Assembly: GCF_023168325.1 (NCBI RefSeq)
Contig: NZ_AP025688.1
Span: forward strand, 2,604,001 to 2,668,000
Direction of reading: 5' to 3'
DNA from: Tsukamurella sp. PLM1
Lineage (GTDB): Bacteria > Actinomycetota > Actinomycetes > Mycobacteriales > Mycobacteriaceae
DNA length: 64,000 bases
Below, piece after piece: positions 9,639 to 17,653 of the stretch (the first letter of the stretch is position 1; the number at the start of each line of letters is the position of its first letter). The translations under genes were made by a program, and so were the position numbers. Under the pieces are notes generated by a model, which was not told the origin of the DNA, did not search any database, and was given only the letters and a program-made list of their open reading frames with translations.

Positions 9639-9656
9639 CGGAGCCTCGCGGCTCCG
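9639..9656 (+). other. GC-rich hairpin upstream of the DUF4352 gene
   Basis: Perfect inverted repeat CGGAGCC-TCGC-GGCTCCG (7-bp stem, 4-nt loop). It lies between the short ORF and the DUF4352 start. There is no T tract, so it may be a weak terminator, an attenuator or only a stable RNA stem. Confidence 0.4.
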
Positions 9657-9720
9657 TCCACGCCGGGCGGCACTTCCCGCCGCTCGGCGATTCCCCCATC
9701 CCACGAATCGAGGATTCATC

Positions 9721-10344
9721 ATGTCTCAGCAGCCCTTCCCGCTGCCTCAGCCCGGCCAGCCCAACCCGTACGGCGCTCCCGTCCCGCCGCCAGCCAAGAA
9801 GAAGCGCAAGTGGCCCTGGATCGTGCTCGCCGTGATCGCGTTCCTCCTCGTCGTGACCGTCGCGACCGGCGGCGGCGACAAGAACGAGACCGCGGCGACC
9901 GGCACCACCGGCGCCGCGACCACCCAGACGGCCGACCCGAAGGCGCCCGGTCTCAACACCCCGGTCCGCGACGGGAAATTCGAGTTCGTCGTCACGGGCG
10001 TGCAGGCCGGCCTCGCCGAGGTGGGCGACAACCCGTACCTGGCGAAGAAGGCGCAGGGCCAGTTCGTGATCGTCTCGATGACGGTCAAGAACATCGGCAC
10101 CAAGCCGCAGAGCTTCGACCCGAGCTCGCAGAAGCTCAAGGACGCGCAGGGGCGCACGTTCGAGTCGGATTCCATGGCGCAGATCGCGCTCGGCGATTCC
10201 GACGTGCCCGTCTGGGACAACATCAACCCGGGCAACACGGTGCAGGTCAAGGTCGTGTTCGACATGCCAGAGGGCGCTGTGCCCGCCACCATCGAGCTGC
10301 ACGACTCGATGTTCTCCGGCGGCGCCGACGTCGCGCTGAAGTAG
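9721..10344 (+). CDS. membrane-anchored DUF4352 protein
   Basis: 207 aa. Seen: a Pro-rich cytosolic N-terminus (about residues 1-23), a basic KKKRK stop, one transmembrane helix (about 31-47, WPWIVLAVIAFLLVVTVA), a low-complexity Ala/Thr linker (about 53-75), then an extracellular beta-sandwich of DUF4352 type, with FEFVVTGVQ, GQFVIVSMTVKNIG and a C-terminal VKVVFDMPEGAVPATIELHD. DUF4352 domains are Ig-like and common in actinobacterial surface proteins; the molecular role is unknown. GAGGATTCATC precedes the start. No partner gene is obvious. Confidence 0.85.
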   Translation: MSQQPFPLPQPGQPNPYGAPVPPPAKKKRKWPWIVLAVIAFLLVVTVATGGGDKNETAATGTTGAATTQTADPKAPGLNTPVRDGKFEFVVTGVQAGLAEVGDNPYLAKKAQGQFVIVSMTVKNIGTKPQSFDPSSQKLKDAQGRTFESDSMAQIALGDSDVPVWDNINPGNTVQVKVVFDMPEGAVPATIELHDSMFSGGADVALK

Positions 10345-10400
10345 CCCGACGGTGCGTCCGGCCACCCCTCACATCGGGTGGCCGGACCGCCGGGTGAGGC

Positions 10401-10415
10401 GTAGCATAGTGCTAC
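10401..10415. promoter_or_regulatory. palindromic operator of the toxin-antitoxin pair
   Basis: GTAGCA-TAG-TGCTAC is a perfect 6-3-6 inverted repeat, 27 bp before the antitoxin start and overlapping the likely promoter. This is the usual position for autorepression by an antitoxin or its complex; the function is inferred. Confidence 0.6.
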
Positions 10416-10442
10416 AGCAGATCCTTCGTCAGAGGAGCCGTC

Positions 10443-10826
10443 ATGCCGCATCCCACCCGCATCGCCGACGACGTGTACGAGAGCGCGCAGGCGGTGAGCG
10501 CACAGGAGGGTCGATCGACCGCCGAGCAGATCAATCACTGGGCGCGGCTGGGCCGCGAATTCTCGATCCACGAGACCGCGGCCCGCAGCCGGGTGGAAGC
10601 AGCCCTTGCAGGGACGCTCGCCGTGGATGAGCTCGACGCGGCGGAATCCCGGGTGTACGACGCGGAGGTCCGGGCCGGGATTCGCGAGCGACTGCAGAAC
10701 GTGGACTTCGGATCCGCCCTCGCGCAGCGGGGAATCGTCACCGTCGCACTCGATGACGCAGGACGGATGGTCGAGTACTACCCCGACGGTTCCGAGCGGA
10801 TCATCGCCGAGGCTCCTGCGCGATGA
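10443..10826 (+). CDS. ParD-like antitoxin
   Basis: 127 aa. The N-terminus (PHPTRIADDVYESAQAVS, then RSTAEQINHWARLGRE) matches the ribbon-helix-helix ParD-like antitoxin family (PF11903), which binds DNA and covers a partner toxin. The C-terminal half is less conserved and would contact the toxin. AGAGGAG lies upstream of ATG 10443. Its stop overlaps the next ATG by ATGA, giving the standard antitoxin-first arrangement, and a perfect palindrome lies upstream. No damage to the frame is visible. Confidence 0.8.
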   Translation: MPHPTRIADDVYESAQAVSAQEGRSTAEQINHWARLGREFSIHETAARSRVEAALAGTLAVDELDAAESRVYDAEVRAGIRERLQNVDFGSALAQRGIVTVALDDAGRMVEYYPDGSERIIAEAPAR

Positions 10827-11494
10827 GCCGGCTCGAACTGGTTGTGGGCCCGAACGGCGCGGGCAAGTCGACCTTCGTCGAACTCGTCCTCGCGCCGAGC
10901 TCGGGGCGCCTTCCCTTCGTCAACGCGGACGTCATCGCCAAGGCTCGTTGGCCGGAGGCGGCCGAGGAGCACTCCTACGACGCCGCGCGGATCGCGAGCG
11001 CCACTCGCGAGCGACTCTTGGAGCAGGGCGACTCCTTCATCGCCGAGACCGTCTTCTCACACCCGTCCAAGGTCGATCTGATCCGCTCCGCGCTCAGGCA
11101 CGGATTCGAGGTGCACCTGCACGTCGTGATGGTCCCTGTGGAGCTGTCGGTCCACCGCGTCGCGCATCGGGCCGCCGCGGGCGGCCACGACGTCCCCGAG
11201 GAGAAGATTCGCGACCGGCACAGCCGACTGTGGTCCTTGGTCGCCGAGGCCACCCTCCTGTCGACGACTACGACGTTCTACGACAACTCGAGGATCGATG
11301 GCCCTCTGATCGTCGCCGAGTTCGCGCAGGAGCAGCCACTCGGCCTCGCCCGGTGGCCGTCGTGGACGTCCACTGAGCTCATCGCGTTATGGGGGTCGCG
11401 CGGCGGCGCGCGGCTGATCCGGCGGTACATTCGAAGGAGGCGGGAGGAGGATCCATGGCGGACTCGGTGCAGAACGAGATCGCGGTGCGGGTGA
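10823..11494 (+). CDS. zeta-family toxin (AAA-like kinase)
   Basis: 223 aa. Zeta toxins are P-loop kinases that phosphorylate UDP-N-acetyl sugars or other small substrates and poison the cell. Seen: Walker A GPNGAGKSTF at residues 9-18, VNADVIAK near 34, FIAETVFSHPSK near 71 (substrate-binding region), VHRVAHRAAAGGHDVPEEKIRDRHSR (Arg-rich lid), and TTTTFYDNS near the end. It belongs to the short chromosomal COG4185-type branch. Translation is coupled to the ParD-like antitoxin. The last ~13 codons overlap the next gene start (ATG 11455), so the true C-terminus could be slightly shorter or altered by an indel. Confidence 0.82.
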   Translation: MSRLELVVGPNGAGKSTFVELVLAPSSGRLPFVNADVIAKARWPEAAEEHSYDAARIASATRERLLEQGDSFIAETVFSHPSKVDLIRSALRHGFEVHLHVVMVPVELSVHRVAHRAAAGGHDVPEEKIRDRHSRLWSLVAEATLLSTTTTFYDNSRIDGPLIVAEFAQEQPLGLARWPSWTSTELIALWGSRGGARLIRRYIRRRREEDPWRTRCRTRSRCG

Positions 11495-12458
11495 CCTGCG
11501 CCGCGGATGCGGTACTGGTGGGACGCGAGCAGGCACAGGTCGCCGCGCGGGACGCCTCGCACTACCTGCGGAACCTTCGCGCGGCGGCGATCGACGACGC
11601 CTACCGCCGGTACACCGCCAGCAACAACCCGGCGTATCTCGCGAGCCTCCAGAACCACCCTCCCAGCCCGCGGGTCTCGGGCGGCAAGTGGTTCGTGATC
11701 CTGGTCGGCGTGTTCATCCTGGCCAGCGCTGTCACGTCCGGCGCGGGGGCGATCATCGTCCTCCTGCTCGCGGTCGCAGGGCTCGCGGGCGTCCAGGCGT
11801 GGCGCCTGAATCGGCACCGCGAAGCCCAGCGCACGTGGGAGCAGGACCGTCTGGCCGCCAACCCGTGGCCCTTCCAGGCCGACCGGATGCCCGCGTACAA
11901 CCCCGAGGCGGAGCCCGGCGGCACCCGGGTCGAGACCCGCCTCCGGGGCTCGCGGTGCTCCTCACCGAGGAGATCCGCCGGTCCCCCGCGTGGACCAACC
12001 CGCTCCTCGACCAGCACCGCGTGCGCATCAATCTCGACGCCACGCTGCAGGACATCAGCCACCGCGCGTACCGCGTGTGGCGCATGCGCACCGACACACC
12101 GCGACCGTCGGGTGAGTCGCCCGTCGCCCCGGCCCTCGCGCACCACGTCGACGAGTACACCCACGCCGCGCGCATGGCCGAATCCGCGCTCCGCGACCAC
12201 GTGGCCGCGCTCGCGGAGTACCTGGGCGAGCTGCGCCCCGTCGAACGGCTCCTGAACGACCTGGCGCTCCTCGACCGCGCCAACACCAGCGCGCACCGCG
12301 AGCTACTCGACCAGCTGTACCGCGACGCCGTCGGTAACGAGGCCGACGCTCGGCGACTGCAGGAGCACACCGACGAGCTCCGGGACCTGCAGGCCAGCCT
12401 CGACACGCAGTTCCACTTCCTCCGCGAACAGGTTGCCCGCACCAACCTGCTGCGCTGA
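11455..12458 (+). CDS. membrane protein of unknown function, one-base deletion
   Basis: About 334 aa when restored. From ATG 11455 (behind GGAGGCGGGAGGAGG) it encodes a soluble helical head, then a hydrophobic hairpin (about residues 76-110, WFVILVGVFILASAV and IIVLLLAVAGLAG), then a long Arg/Glu/Leu-rich C-terminal half likely to be coiled coil, ending VARTNLLR. The frame breaks near 11947: CTCCGGGGCTC is probably missing one G; downstream it reads GLAVLLTEEIRRSP. No family is recognised. It overlaps the end of the toxin gene by 40 bases, so it may be cotranscribed with the toxin-antitoxin pair. Confidence 0.65.
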
Positions 12459-12494
12459 GCACACGATGCGGAGGCACCGTGGTTTCATGCTCAG

Positions 12495-13955
12495 ATGAGC
12501 AACCCTCGGTCCACCGCGGGCTACAAGCCCGACACCCGCTTCTTCGGGCACCCCCTGCCGCTGGTCAACCTCTTCGGCGTCGAGATGTGGGAACGCTTCT
12601 CGTTCTACGGGATGCAGGCGATCCTCGCCTACTACCTGTACTACTCCGCCTCCGAGGGCGGCCTCGGATTCGACCAGCCCACCTCGCTCGGGATCGTCGG
12701 CGCCTACGGCGGTTTCGTCTACCTGTCGACGGTGGCGGGCGCCTGGGTGTCCGACCGCATCCTCGGCGCGGAGCGCACGCTCTTCTACACCGCATGCCTG
12801 GTGATGGCGGGGCACATCGCGCTGGCGGTGGTGCCCGGTACAGCAGGCGTCGCGATCGGCCTGGTGCTCGTCGCCGTCGGCTCGGGTGGAGTGAAGGGCA
12901 ACGCCACCAAGGTGGTCGGCGATCTCTACACCGCCGGAGACACCCGCCGCGACGCGGGCTTCTCGGTCTATTACATGGGCGTCAACCTCGGCGCTTTCGT
13001 CGGACCGCTGCTCACCGGCTACCTCCAGACCAGCCAGGGCTTCCACTGGGGCTTCGGCCTCGCCGCGGTCGGCATGGCGCTGGGGCTGCTGCAGTACGCG
13101 CTCACCCGGAACATGCTGCCGCGCATCAGCCGAACGGTGCCCGATCCCGCCACCCGCGCCGAGGTCCAGCGCGTCGCCGCCGGCGCGGGGGCCGCCGTCG
13201 CCGTGTTCGCGGGGCTGGTCCTCGCAGGGGTGATCACGGCCGACAACCTGGTGGACGCCGTCATCGTCGCCGTCGCCGCCATCTCCCTGGCCTACTTCGT
13301 GTTCCTCCTGCGCAGCAACCGGGTCGACGGTGCCGAACGCGACGGCGTCAAGGCCTTCATCCCGCTGTTCGTCTCGCAGGCGGCGTTCTGGGCGTTGTTC
13401 CAGCAGATGTTCACGTTCGTCGCCGTGTACGCCGACGAGCGGCTCGACCGTACCGTGTTCGGGTGGGAGTTCCCCGCGTCGTGGATCCAGTCCGTCGATC
13501 CCGTCTACATCCTGATCTTCGCGCCGGTGTTCGCGGCGCTGTGGACGAAACTCGGCACGCGTCAGCCGAGCACCCCGATCAAGTTCGCACTCGGCACCGG
13601 CGGGATCGGCGTGGCCTTCCTCGCTTTCCTGCTGATGCCGGCCGGGAAGAACACCGCACCGCTCATCGGGTTGCTGGCGATCATGCTGATCTTCGCGCTC
13701 GCGGAGCTGTGCATCTCGCCGGTTGGCTTGAGCGTGTCCACCAAGCTCGGTCCCCGCGCGTTCGCCGCGCAGATGGTGGCCCTGAACTATCTGTCGATCA
13801 GCCTCGGCACCGCCCTCGCCGGGCGCCTCGCCACATTCTACGACCAGGAGAACGAGGCCCCGTACTTCCTGGTCCTGGGCGGCGTCGCCATCGCGATCGG
13901 ACTGGCCGTCGTGCTGCTCACGCCGATGATCAAGCGGCTCGCGCCGGCCGTCTGA
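12495..13955 (+). CDS. POT/PTR2-family proton-dependent peptide transporter
   Basis: 486 aa, 12-14 transmembrane helices. POT carriers import di- and tripeptides with protons. Seen: the ExxERF signature in helix 1 (FGVEMWERFSFYGMQA, about residues 27-42), GAWVSDRILG (PTR2 motif in the loop after helix 2), GSGGVKGNATKVVGDLY, and FSVYYMGVNLGAFVGP, all in family order. Length is typical. ATG 12495 is the only start before the ExxER motif. It appears to be transcribed alone. Confidence 0.93.
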   Translation: MSNPRSTAGYKPDTRFFGHPLPLVNLFGVEMWERFSFYGMQAILAYYLYYSASEGGLGFDQPTSLGIVGAYGGFVYLSTVAGAWVSDRILGAERTLFYTACLVMAGHIALAVVPGTAGVAIGLVLVAVGSGGVKGNATKVVGDLYTAGDTRRDAGFSVYYMGVNLGAFVGPLLTGYLQTSQGFHWGFGLAAVGMALGLLQYALTRNMLPRISRTVPDPATRAEVQRVAAGAGAAVAVFAGLVLAGVITADNLVDAVIVAVAAISLAYFVFLLRSNRVDGAERDGVKAFIPLFVSQAAFWALFQQMFTFVAVYADERLDRTVFGWEFPASWIQSVDPVYILIFAPVFAALWTKLGTRQPSTPIKFALGTGGIGVAFLAFLLMPAGKNTAPLIGLLAIMLIFALAELCISPVGLSVSTKLGPRAFAAQMVALNYLSISLGTALAGRLATFYDQENEAPYFLVLGGVAIAIGLAVVLLTPMIKRLAPAV

Positions 13956-14069
13956 GAACGGCCGGCGGTGGCGCACCGTCGAGCCTGAGAACCTGCCGGA
14001 ACCTCTTCCCGCGCTCCGTACCCCCGAGTAGCTTCGACGGTACGAGTGTCATCGAGGCGAGGAGTACGG

Positions 14070-15647
14070 GTGCCGTCAGACGAGTACGACTACATCGTGG
14101 TGGGCGCGGGGAGCGCCGGGGCGGTGATGGCCGCCCGGTTGTCCGAGGATCCCGGCACGTCCGTCCTGCTCCTGGAGGCGGGCGGCGAGGCGGACGCGGA
14201 CGAGATCCACATCCCGCTCGCGTTCTCGGCGATGTTCAAGACCAAGTGGGACTGGAACTACACGACAGCGCCGCAGAAACACCTGGCCGATCGTCGGGCC
14301 TACTGGCCACGGATGAAGGCACTCGGCGGCTGCTCGTCGCTCAACGCGATGATCTACATCCGCGGCAACCACGCCGACTACGACGGCTGGGTCGCGCAGG
14401 GCGCCACCGGCTGGTCGTTCGACGAGGTGCTCCCCTACTTCCTCAAGTCGGAGGGCAACACCGGCAAGTCCGGCCCGTTCCACGGCACCGACGGTCCGCT
14501 GAACGTCGAGGACCGGCGCTTCAACCACCCGCTCACCGGCGCGTTCGTCGACGCCGCGGTCGCCTGGGGACTGAAGCCGAACGACGATTTCAACGGCGCC
14601 ACCCAGGACGGCGCGGGCCTGTACCAGGTCACCTGCAAGGGCGGCCGGCGCTGGTCCACCGACAAGGCGTTCATCGAGCCGAATCGCGGGCGGCCCAACC
14701 TCACCGTCGCGATCCGGTCCACGGCCCGGCGCATCGAGTTCGACGGTGACCGCGCCTCCGGGGTAGTGGTCCGCTCCGGCGCGGCGGACCAGACGGTCCG
14801 CGCGCGCCGCGAGGTGATCGTGTGCGGGGGCGCGATCAATTCGCCTCAGCTGCTGATGCTCTCGGGCATCGGCCCGGCGGAACACCTCGCCCAGCACGGC
14901 ATCGACGTGCGCGCGGCGCTGCCGGGCGTGGGCGCGAACCTGCACGATCATCCCATGGTCCCCGTCGATTTCGACGTGCACGGCAGCTACGACCTGCTGG
15001 AGAAGCAGGACCTGGGAAACCTGTTGCGCTGGAAGCTCACCGGAACGGGTCCGCTCGCGTCCAACGGTGCCGAATCGGGCGCGTTCTGGCGCTCGCGGAA
15101 CGATCTGGAGCACCCCGACCTGCAGATGCACGTGATGCCCGCGGGCGTGTACGACAATCTGCTGCACGAGACCCACCGGCCCGGCATCATGCTGGGCCCG
15201 ACGCTGGTGTCGGTGGCCAGCCGTGGCACGCTACGCCTGCGCTCCGCCGACCCGAACTTCAAGCCCGAGCTCGAGCCGAACTACTACGACGTGGCCGAGG
15301 ATCTGGACGCGATGGTCGCCGGTGTCCGCGCCACGATGGAGATCGCCGCGCACGGTCCGCTCGCGAAGTACCTGGGCAAGCCCTGGCACATCGCCGAGAA
15401 CCCGTCGGAGGACCAGATCCGCACCCTCATCGCGGAGTACACGCAGACCCTCTTCCATCCGGTGGGCACCTGCCGGATGGGCACCGACGACGACGCCGTG
15501 GTCGATCCTCAGCTCCGGGTCCGCGGCGTCGAGGGGCTCCGCGTCGTCGACGCCTCCGTGATGCCGACGGTGCCACGCGGCAACACCAACGCCCCCACCA
15601 TCATGATCGCCGAGAAGGCGGCCGACGAGATCAGGAAGTCAGCATGA
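14070..15647 (+). CDS. GMC-family FAD alcohol/choline dehydrogenase-like oxidoreductase
   Basis: 525 aa from GTG 14070, chosen because GGCGAGGAG lies just upstream; an in-frame GTG at 14046 lacks a site. Seen: the FAD fold DYIVVGAGSAGAVMAARL at the N-terminus, LEAGG, the GMC signature GGCSSLNAMIYIRGN, GAINSPQLLMLSGIGP, and C-terminal FHPVGTCRMG with the active-site His followed by NTNAPTIMIAEKAADEI. It oxidises an alcohol to an aldehyde; the substrate is unknown. It overlaps the next gene, an aldehyde dehydrogenase, by ATGA, implying a two-step alcohol-to-acid pathway. Confidence 0.93.
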   Translation: MPSDEYDYIVVGAGSAGAVMAARLSEDPGTSVLLLEAGGEADADEIHIPLAFSAMFKTKWDWNYTTAPQKHLADRRAYWPRMKALGGCSSLNAMIYIRGNHADYDGWVAQGATGWSFDEVLPYFLKSEGNTGKSGPFHGTDGPLNVEDRRFNHPLTGAFVDAAVAWGLKPNDDFNGATQDGAGLYQVTCKGGRRWSTDKAFIEPNRGRPNLTVAIRSTARRIEFDGDRASGVVVRSGAADQTVRARREVIVCGGAINSPQLLMLSGIGPAEHLAQHGIDVRAALPGVGANLHDHPMVPVDFDVHGSYDLLEKQDLGNLLRWKLTGTGPLASNGAESGAFWRSRNDLEHPDLQMHVMPAGVYDNLLHETHRPGIMLGPTLVSVASRGTLRLRSADPNFKPELEPNYYDVAEDLDAMVAGVRATMEIAAHGPLAKYLGKPWHIAENPSEDQIRTLIAEYTQTLFHPVGTCRMGTDDDAVVDPQLRVRGVEGLRVVDASVMPTVPRGNTNAPTIMIAEKAADEIRKSA

Positions 15648-17134
15648 CCGCAGCAGAGACGAAGACGTTCGATTCCCTCAATCCGCGCACCGGCGAGGTG
15701 GTCGACTCGTACCCGATCCACTCGCCCGACCACGTGCACGCCGTGGTGGCCCGCGCCCGCGAGCAGGCCGACTGGTGGCAGGAGCTGGGCTTCGAGGGCC
15801 GCAAGCGCGAGCTGAACAAGTGGAAGGGCGTGATCACCCGGCGGATCAACCAGCTGGCGCAGATCATGCACGAGGAAACGGGTAAGCCGCACGGCGACGC
15901 CCTGCTCGAGGCGTCCCTCGGCATCGACCACCTGGGGTACGCGGCCTCGCACGCCAAGAAGGTCCTCGGCCCCCGGCGGGTCGGGTCGGGCCTGGTCATG
16001 GCGAACCAGTCGGCGACGGTGCGCTACCACCCGCTCGGGGTCGTCGGCGTCATCGGCCCGTGGAACTACCCCGTGTTCACGCCGATGGGCTCGATCGCGT
16101 ACGCGCTCGCCGCGGGGAACGCGGTGGTGTTCAAGCCGTCCGAGTACACGCCCGGCGTCGGGGTCTGGCTGGCCCGCACCTTCGAGGAGGCCGTGGGCCG
16201 CCCCGTCCTGCAGACGGTCACCGGGCTCGGTGAGACCGGCAACGCACTGTGCACGTCCGGCGTGAACAAGGTCGCCTTCACCGGCTCGACGAACACCGGC
16301 AAGAAGGTCATGGCGGCCTGCGCCGAGACGCTGACCCCCGTGGTCATCGAGGCCGGCGGCAAGGACGCGTTCCTGGTGGACCGCGACGCCGACCTGGACG
16401 CCGCGGCCGACGCCGCCGCCTGGGGCGCGTTCGCCAACGCCGGGCAGACGTGCGTGGGCGTCGAGCGGATCTACGTGCACAAGGACGTGTACGAGCCGTT
16501 CGTGGACAAGCTGGTCGCCAAGGCCCGCGAGGTCTCCGCCGAGGACTCCGAGGAGTCCAAGATCGGGCCGATCACGATGCCGAGCCAGCTGCCGATCATC
16601 AAGTCCCACATCGACGACGCGCTCGCGCGGGGCGGCCGCGCGTTGATCGGCGGCGCGGACGCGGTCGGCGAACGCTGGGTCAAGCCGACGGTGCTCGTCG
16701 ACGTCCCCGAGGACTCGATCGCCGTCACCCAGGAGACGTTCGGGCCCACGGTCACCGTCGCGAAGGTCGACACGATGGACGAGGCCGTGGAGCTGGCGAA
16801 CGCCACGAAGTACGGTCTCGCGGCCACGGTGTTCTCCAAGGCGCGCGGCATGGAGCTAGCGGACCGGATCCGCTCGGGCATGGCCGCGGTGAACGGCATC
16901 ATCACGTTCGCCGGGGTGCCGAACATCCCGTTCGGCGGCGTGGGCGAATCCGGCTTCGGCCGGATCCACGGGGCCGACGGCCTGCGCGAGTTCACCTATG
17001 CGAAGGGCATCGCGCGCAAACGGTTCACCCCGCTGCTCAACCTCACCAGCTTCGCCCGCACGGCGGCGCAGGAGAGCCAGCTGGTGCAGATCGTGACGCT
17101 GCTGCACGGCCGCAGCGGCACGATCGAGAGGTAG
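15644..17134 (+). CDS. NAD(P)-dependent aldehyde dehydrogenase
   Basis: 496 aa. Seen: the Rossmann region GVVGVIGPWNYPVFTP, FTGSTNTGKKVM, the general-base Glu in VVIEAGGKDAFLV (GLGGK-like position with Ala), and the catalytic Cys in NAGQTCVGVERIY. C-terminal VNGIITFAGVPNIPFGGVGESGFGR is typical. It is translationally coupled to the GMC dehydrogenase, so it most likely oxidises that enzyme's aldehyde product. The C-terminal tail (LLNLTSFARTAAQESQLVQIVTLLHG) resembles the membrane-proximal tails of ALDH3-like or coniferyl-type members. Confidence 0.92.
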   Translation: MTAAETKTFDSLNPRTGEVVDSYPIHSPDHVHAVVARAREQADWWQELGFEGRKRELNKWKGVITRRINQLAQIMHEETGKPHGDALLEASLGIDHLGYAASHAKKVLGPRRVGSGLVMANQSATVRYHPLGVVGVIGPWNYPVFTPMGSIAYALAAGNAVVFKPSEYTPGVGVWLARTFEEAVGRPVLQTVTGLGETGNALCTSGVNKVAFTGSTNTGKKVMAACAETLTPVVIEAGGKDAFLVDRDADLDAAADAAAWGAFANAGQTCVGVERIYVHKDVYEPFVDKLVAKAREVSAEDSEESKIGPITMPSQLPIIKSHIDDALARGGRALIGGADAVGERWVKPTVLVDVPEDSIAVTQETFGPTVTVAKVDTMDEAVELANATKYGLAATVFSKARGMELADRIRSGMAAVNGIITFAGVPNIPFGGVGESGFGRIHGADGLREFTYAKGIARKRFTPLLNLTSFARTAAQESQLVQIVTLLHGRSGTIER

Positions 17135-17136
17135 CG

Positions 17137-17592
17137 TCAGGCGCGATAGTGCGCGGCGAGCTCGCGGGCGCGGTCCAACGACTGCACCGCGTGCTCGCCG
17201 TCGCGCGCCTGGATGGCCCAGATCGCCACGTACTCGTCCTGCGGGAGTTCGAGGTGCGCGAACTGCGCCCCCTCGGGGAAGGTGAACCCGTCGACCAGCC
17301 CCCACGGGTACGTGTTCTCGTTCAGCAGGTTGCGGACGGTGACCCCGTCGGGTCCGAGGCGCAGCCGCGGGCGCGCGAACAGCAGCGCCCCGCCGGCCAG
17401 GATGAGTCCGATGCCCACCATGCCCGCCTGATCGCCCGTCTTGAAAGCGATCCCCGAATCGCCCCCGGCCTTGAGCAGCCAGGCGACGAAGGCGTGGCCC
17501 ACGACCAGCACCACGGCGAAGCACCAGGCGTAGATCTTGATCTTGCGCGGGGTCACTTCGAGCACGGGCTGCGTGGTGGATTCAGCGGTCAC
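17137..17592 (-). CDS. two-helix membrane protein with PH-like domain (Rv1417-like)
   Basis: 151 aa. Seen: two hydrophobic helices (about residues 19-40 and 56-74) followed by a PH-like beta domain (LRLGPDGVTVRNLLNENTYPWGLVDGFTF), the bPH_6 pattern. Rv1417, next to ribH in M. tuberculosis, has the same layout, and this gene lies close to ribH here too, though on the far side of the ERCC4 gene. Start GTG 17592. The function is unknown. Its stop is 3 bp from the convergent aldehyde dehydrogenase stop. Confidence 0.75.
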   Translation of the reverse strand: MTAESTTQPVLEVTPRKIKIYAWCFAVVLVVGHAFVAWLLKAGGDSGIAFKTGDQAGMVGIGLILAGGALLFARPRLRLGPDGVTVRNLLNENTYPWGLVDGFTFPEGAQFAHLELPQDEYVAIWAIQARDGEHAVQSLDRARELAAHYRA

Positions 17593-17633
17593 GAGTCCGA
17601 ATTCTACCGATGGAGCGACGGCCTCCTCTGCGC

Positions 17634-17645
17634 GCTACCGGTAGC
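17634..17645. repeat. 12-bp palindrome in divergent promoter region
   Basis: GCTACCGGTAGC, a perfect palindrome, 9 bp upstream of the ERCC4-Lsr2 start and 41 bp upstream of the divergent membrane-protein start. It may be an operator; no regulator is identified. Confidence 0.4.
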
Positions 17646-17653
17646 CTGCGGTT

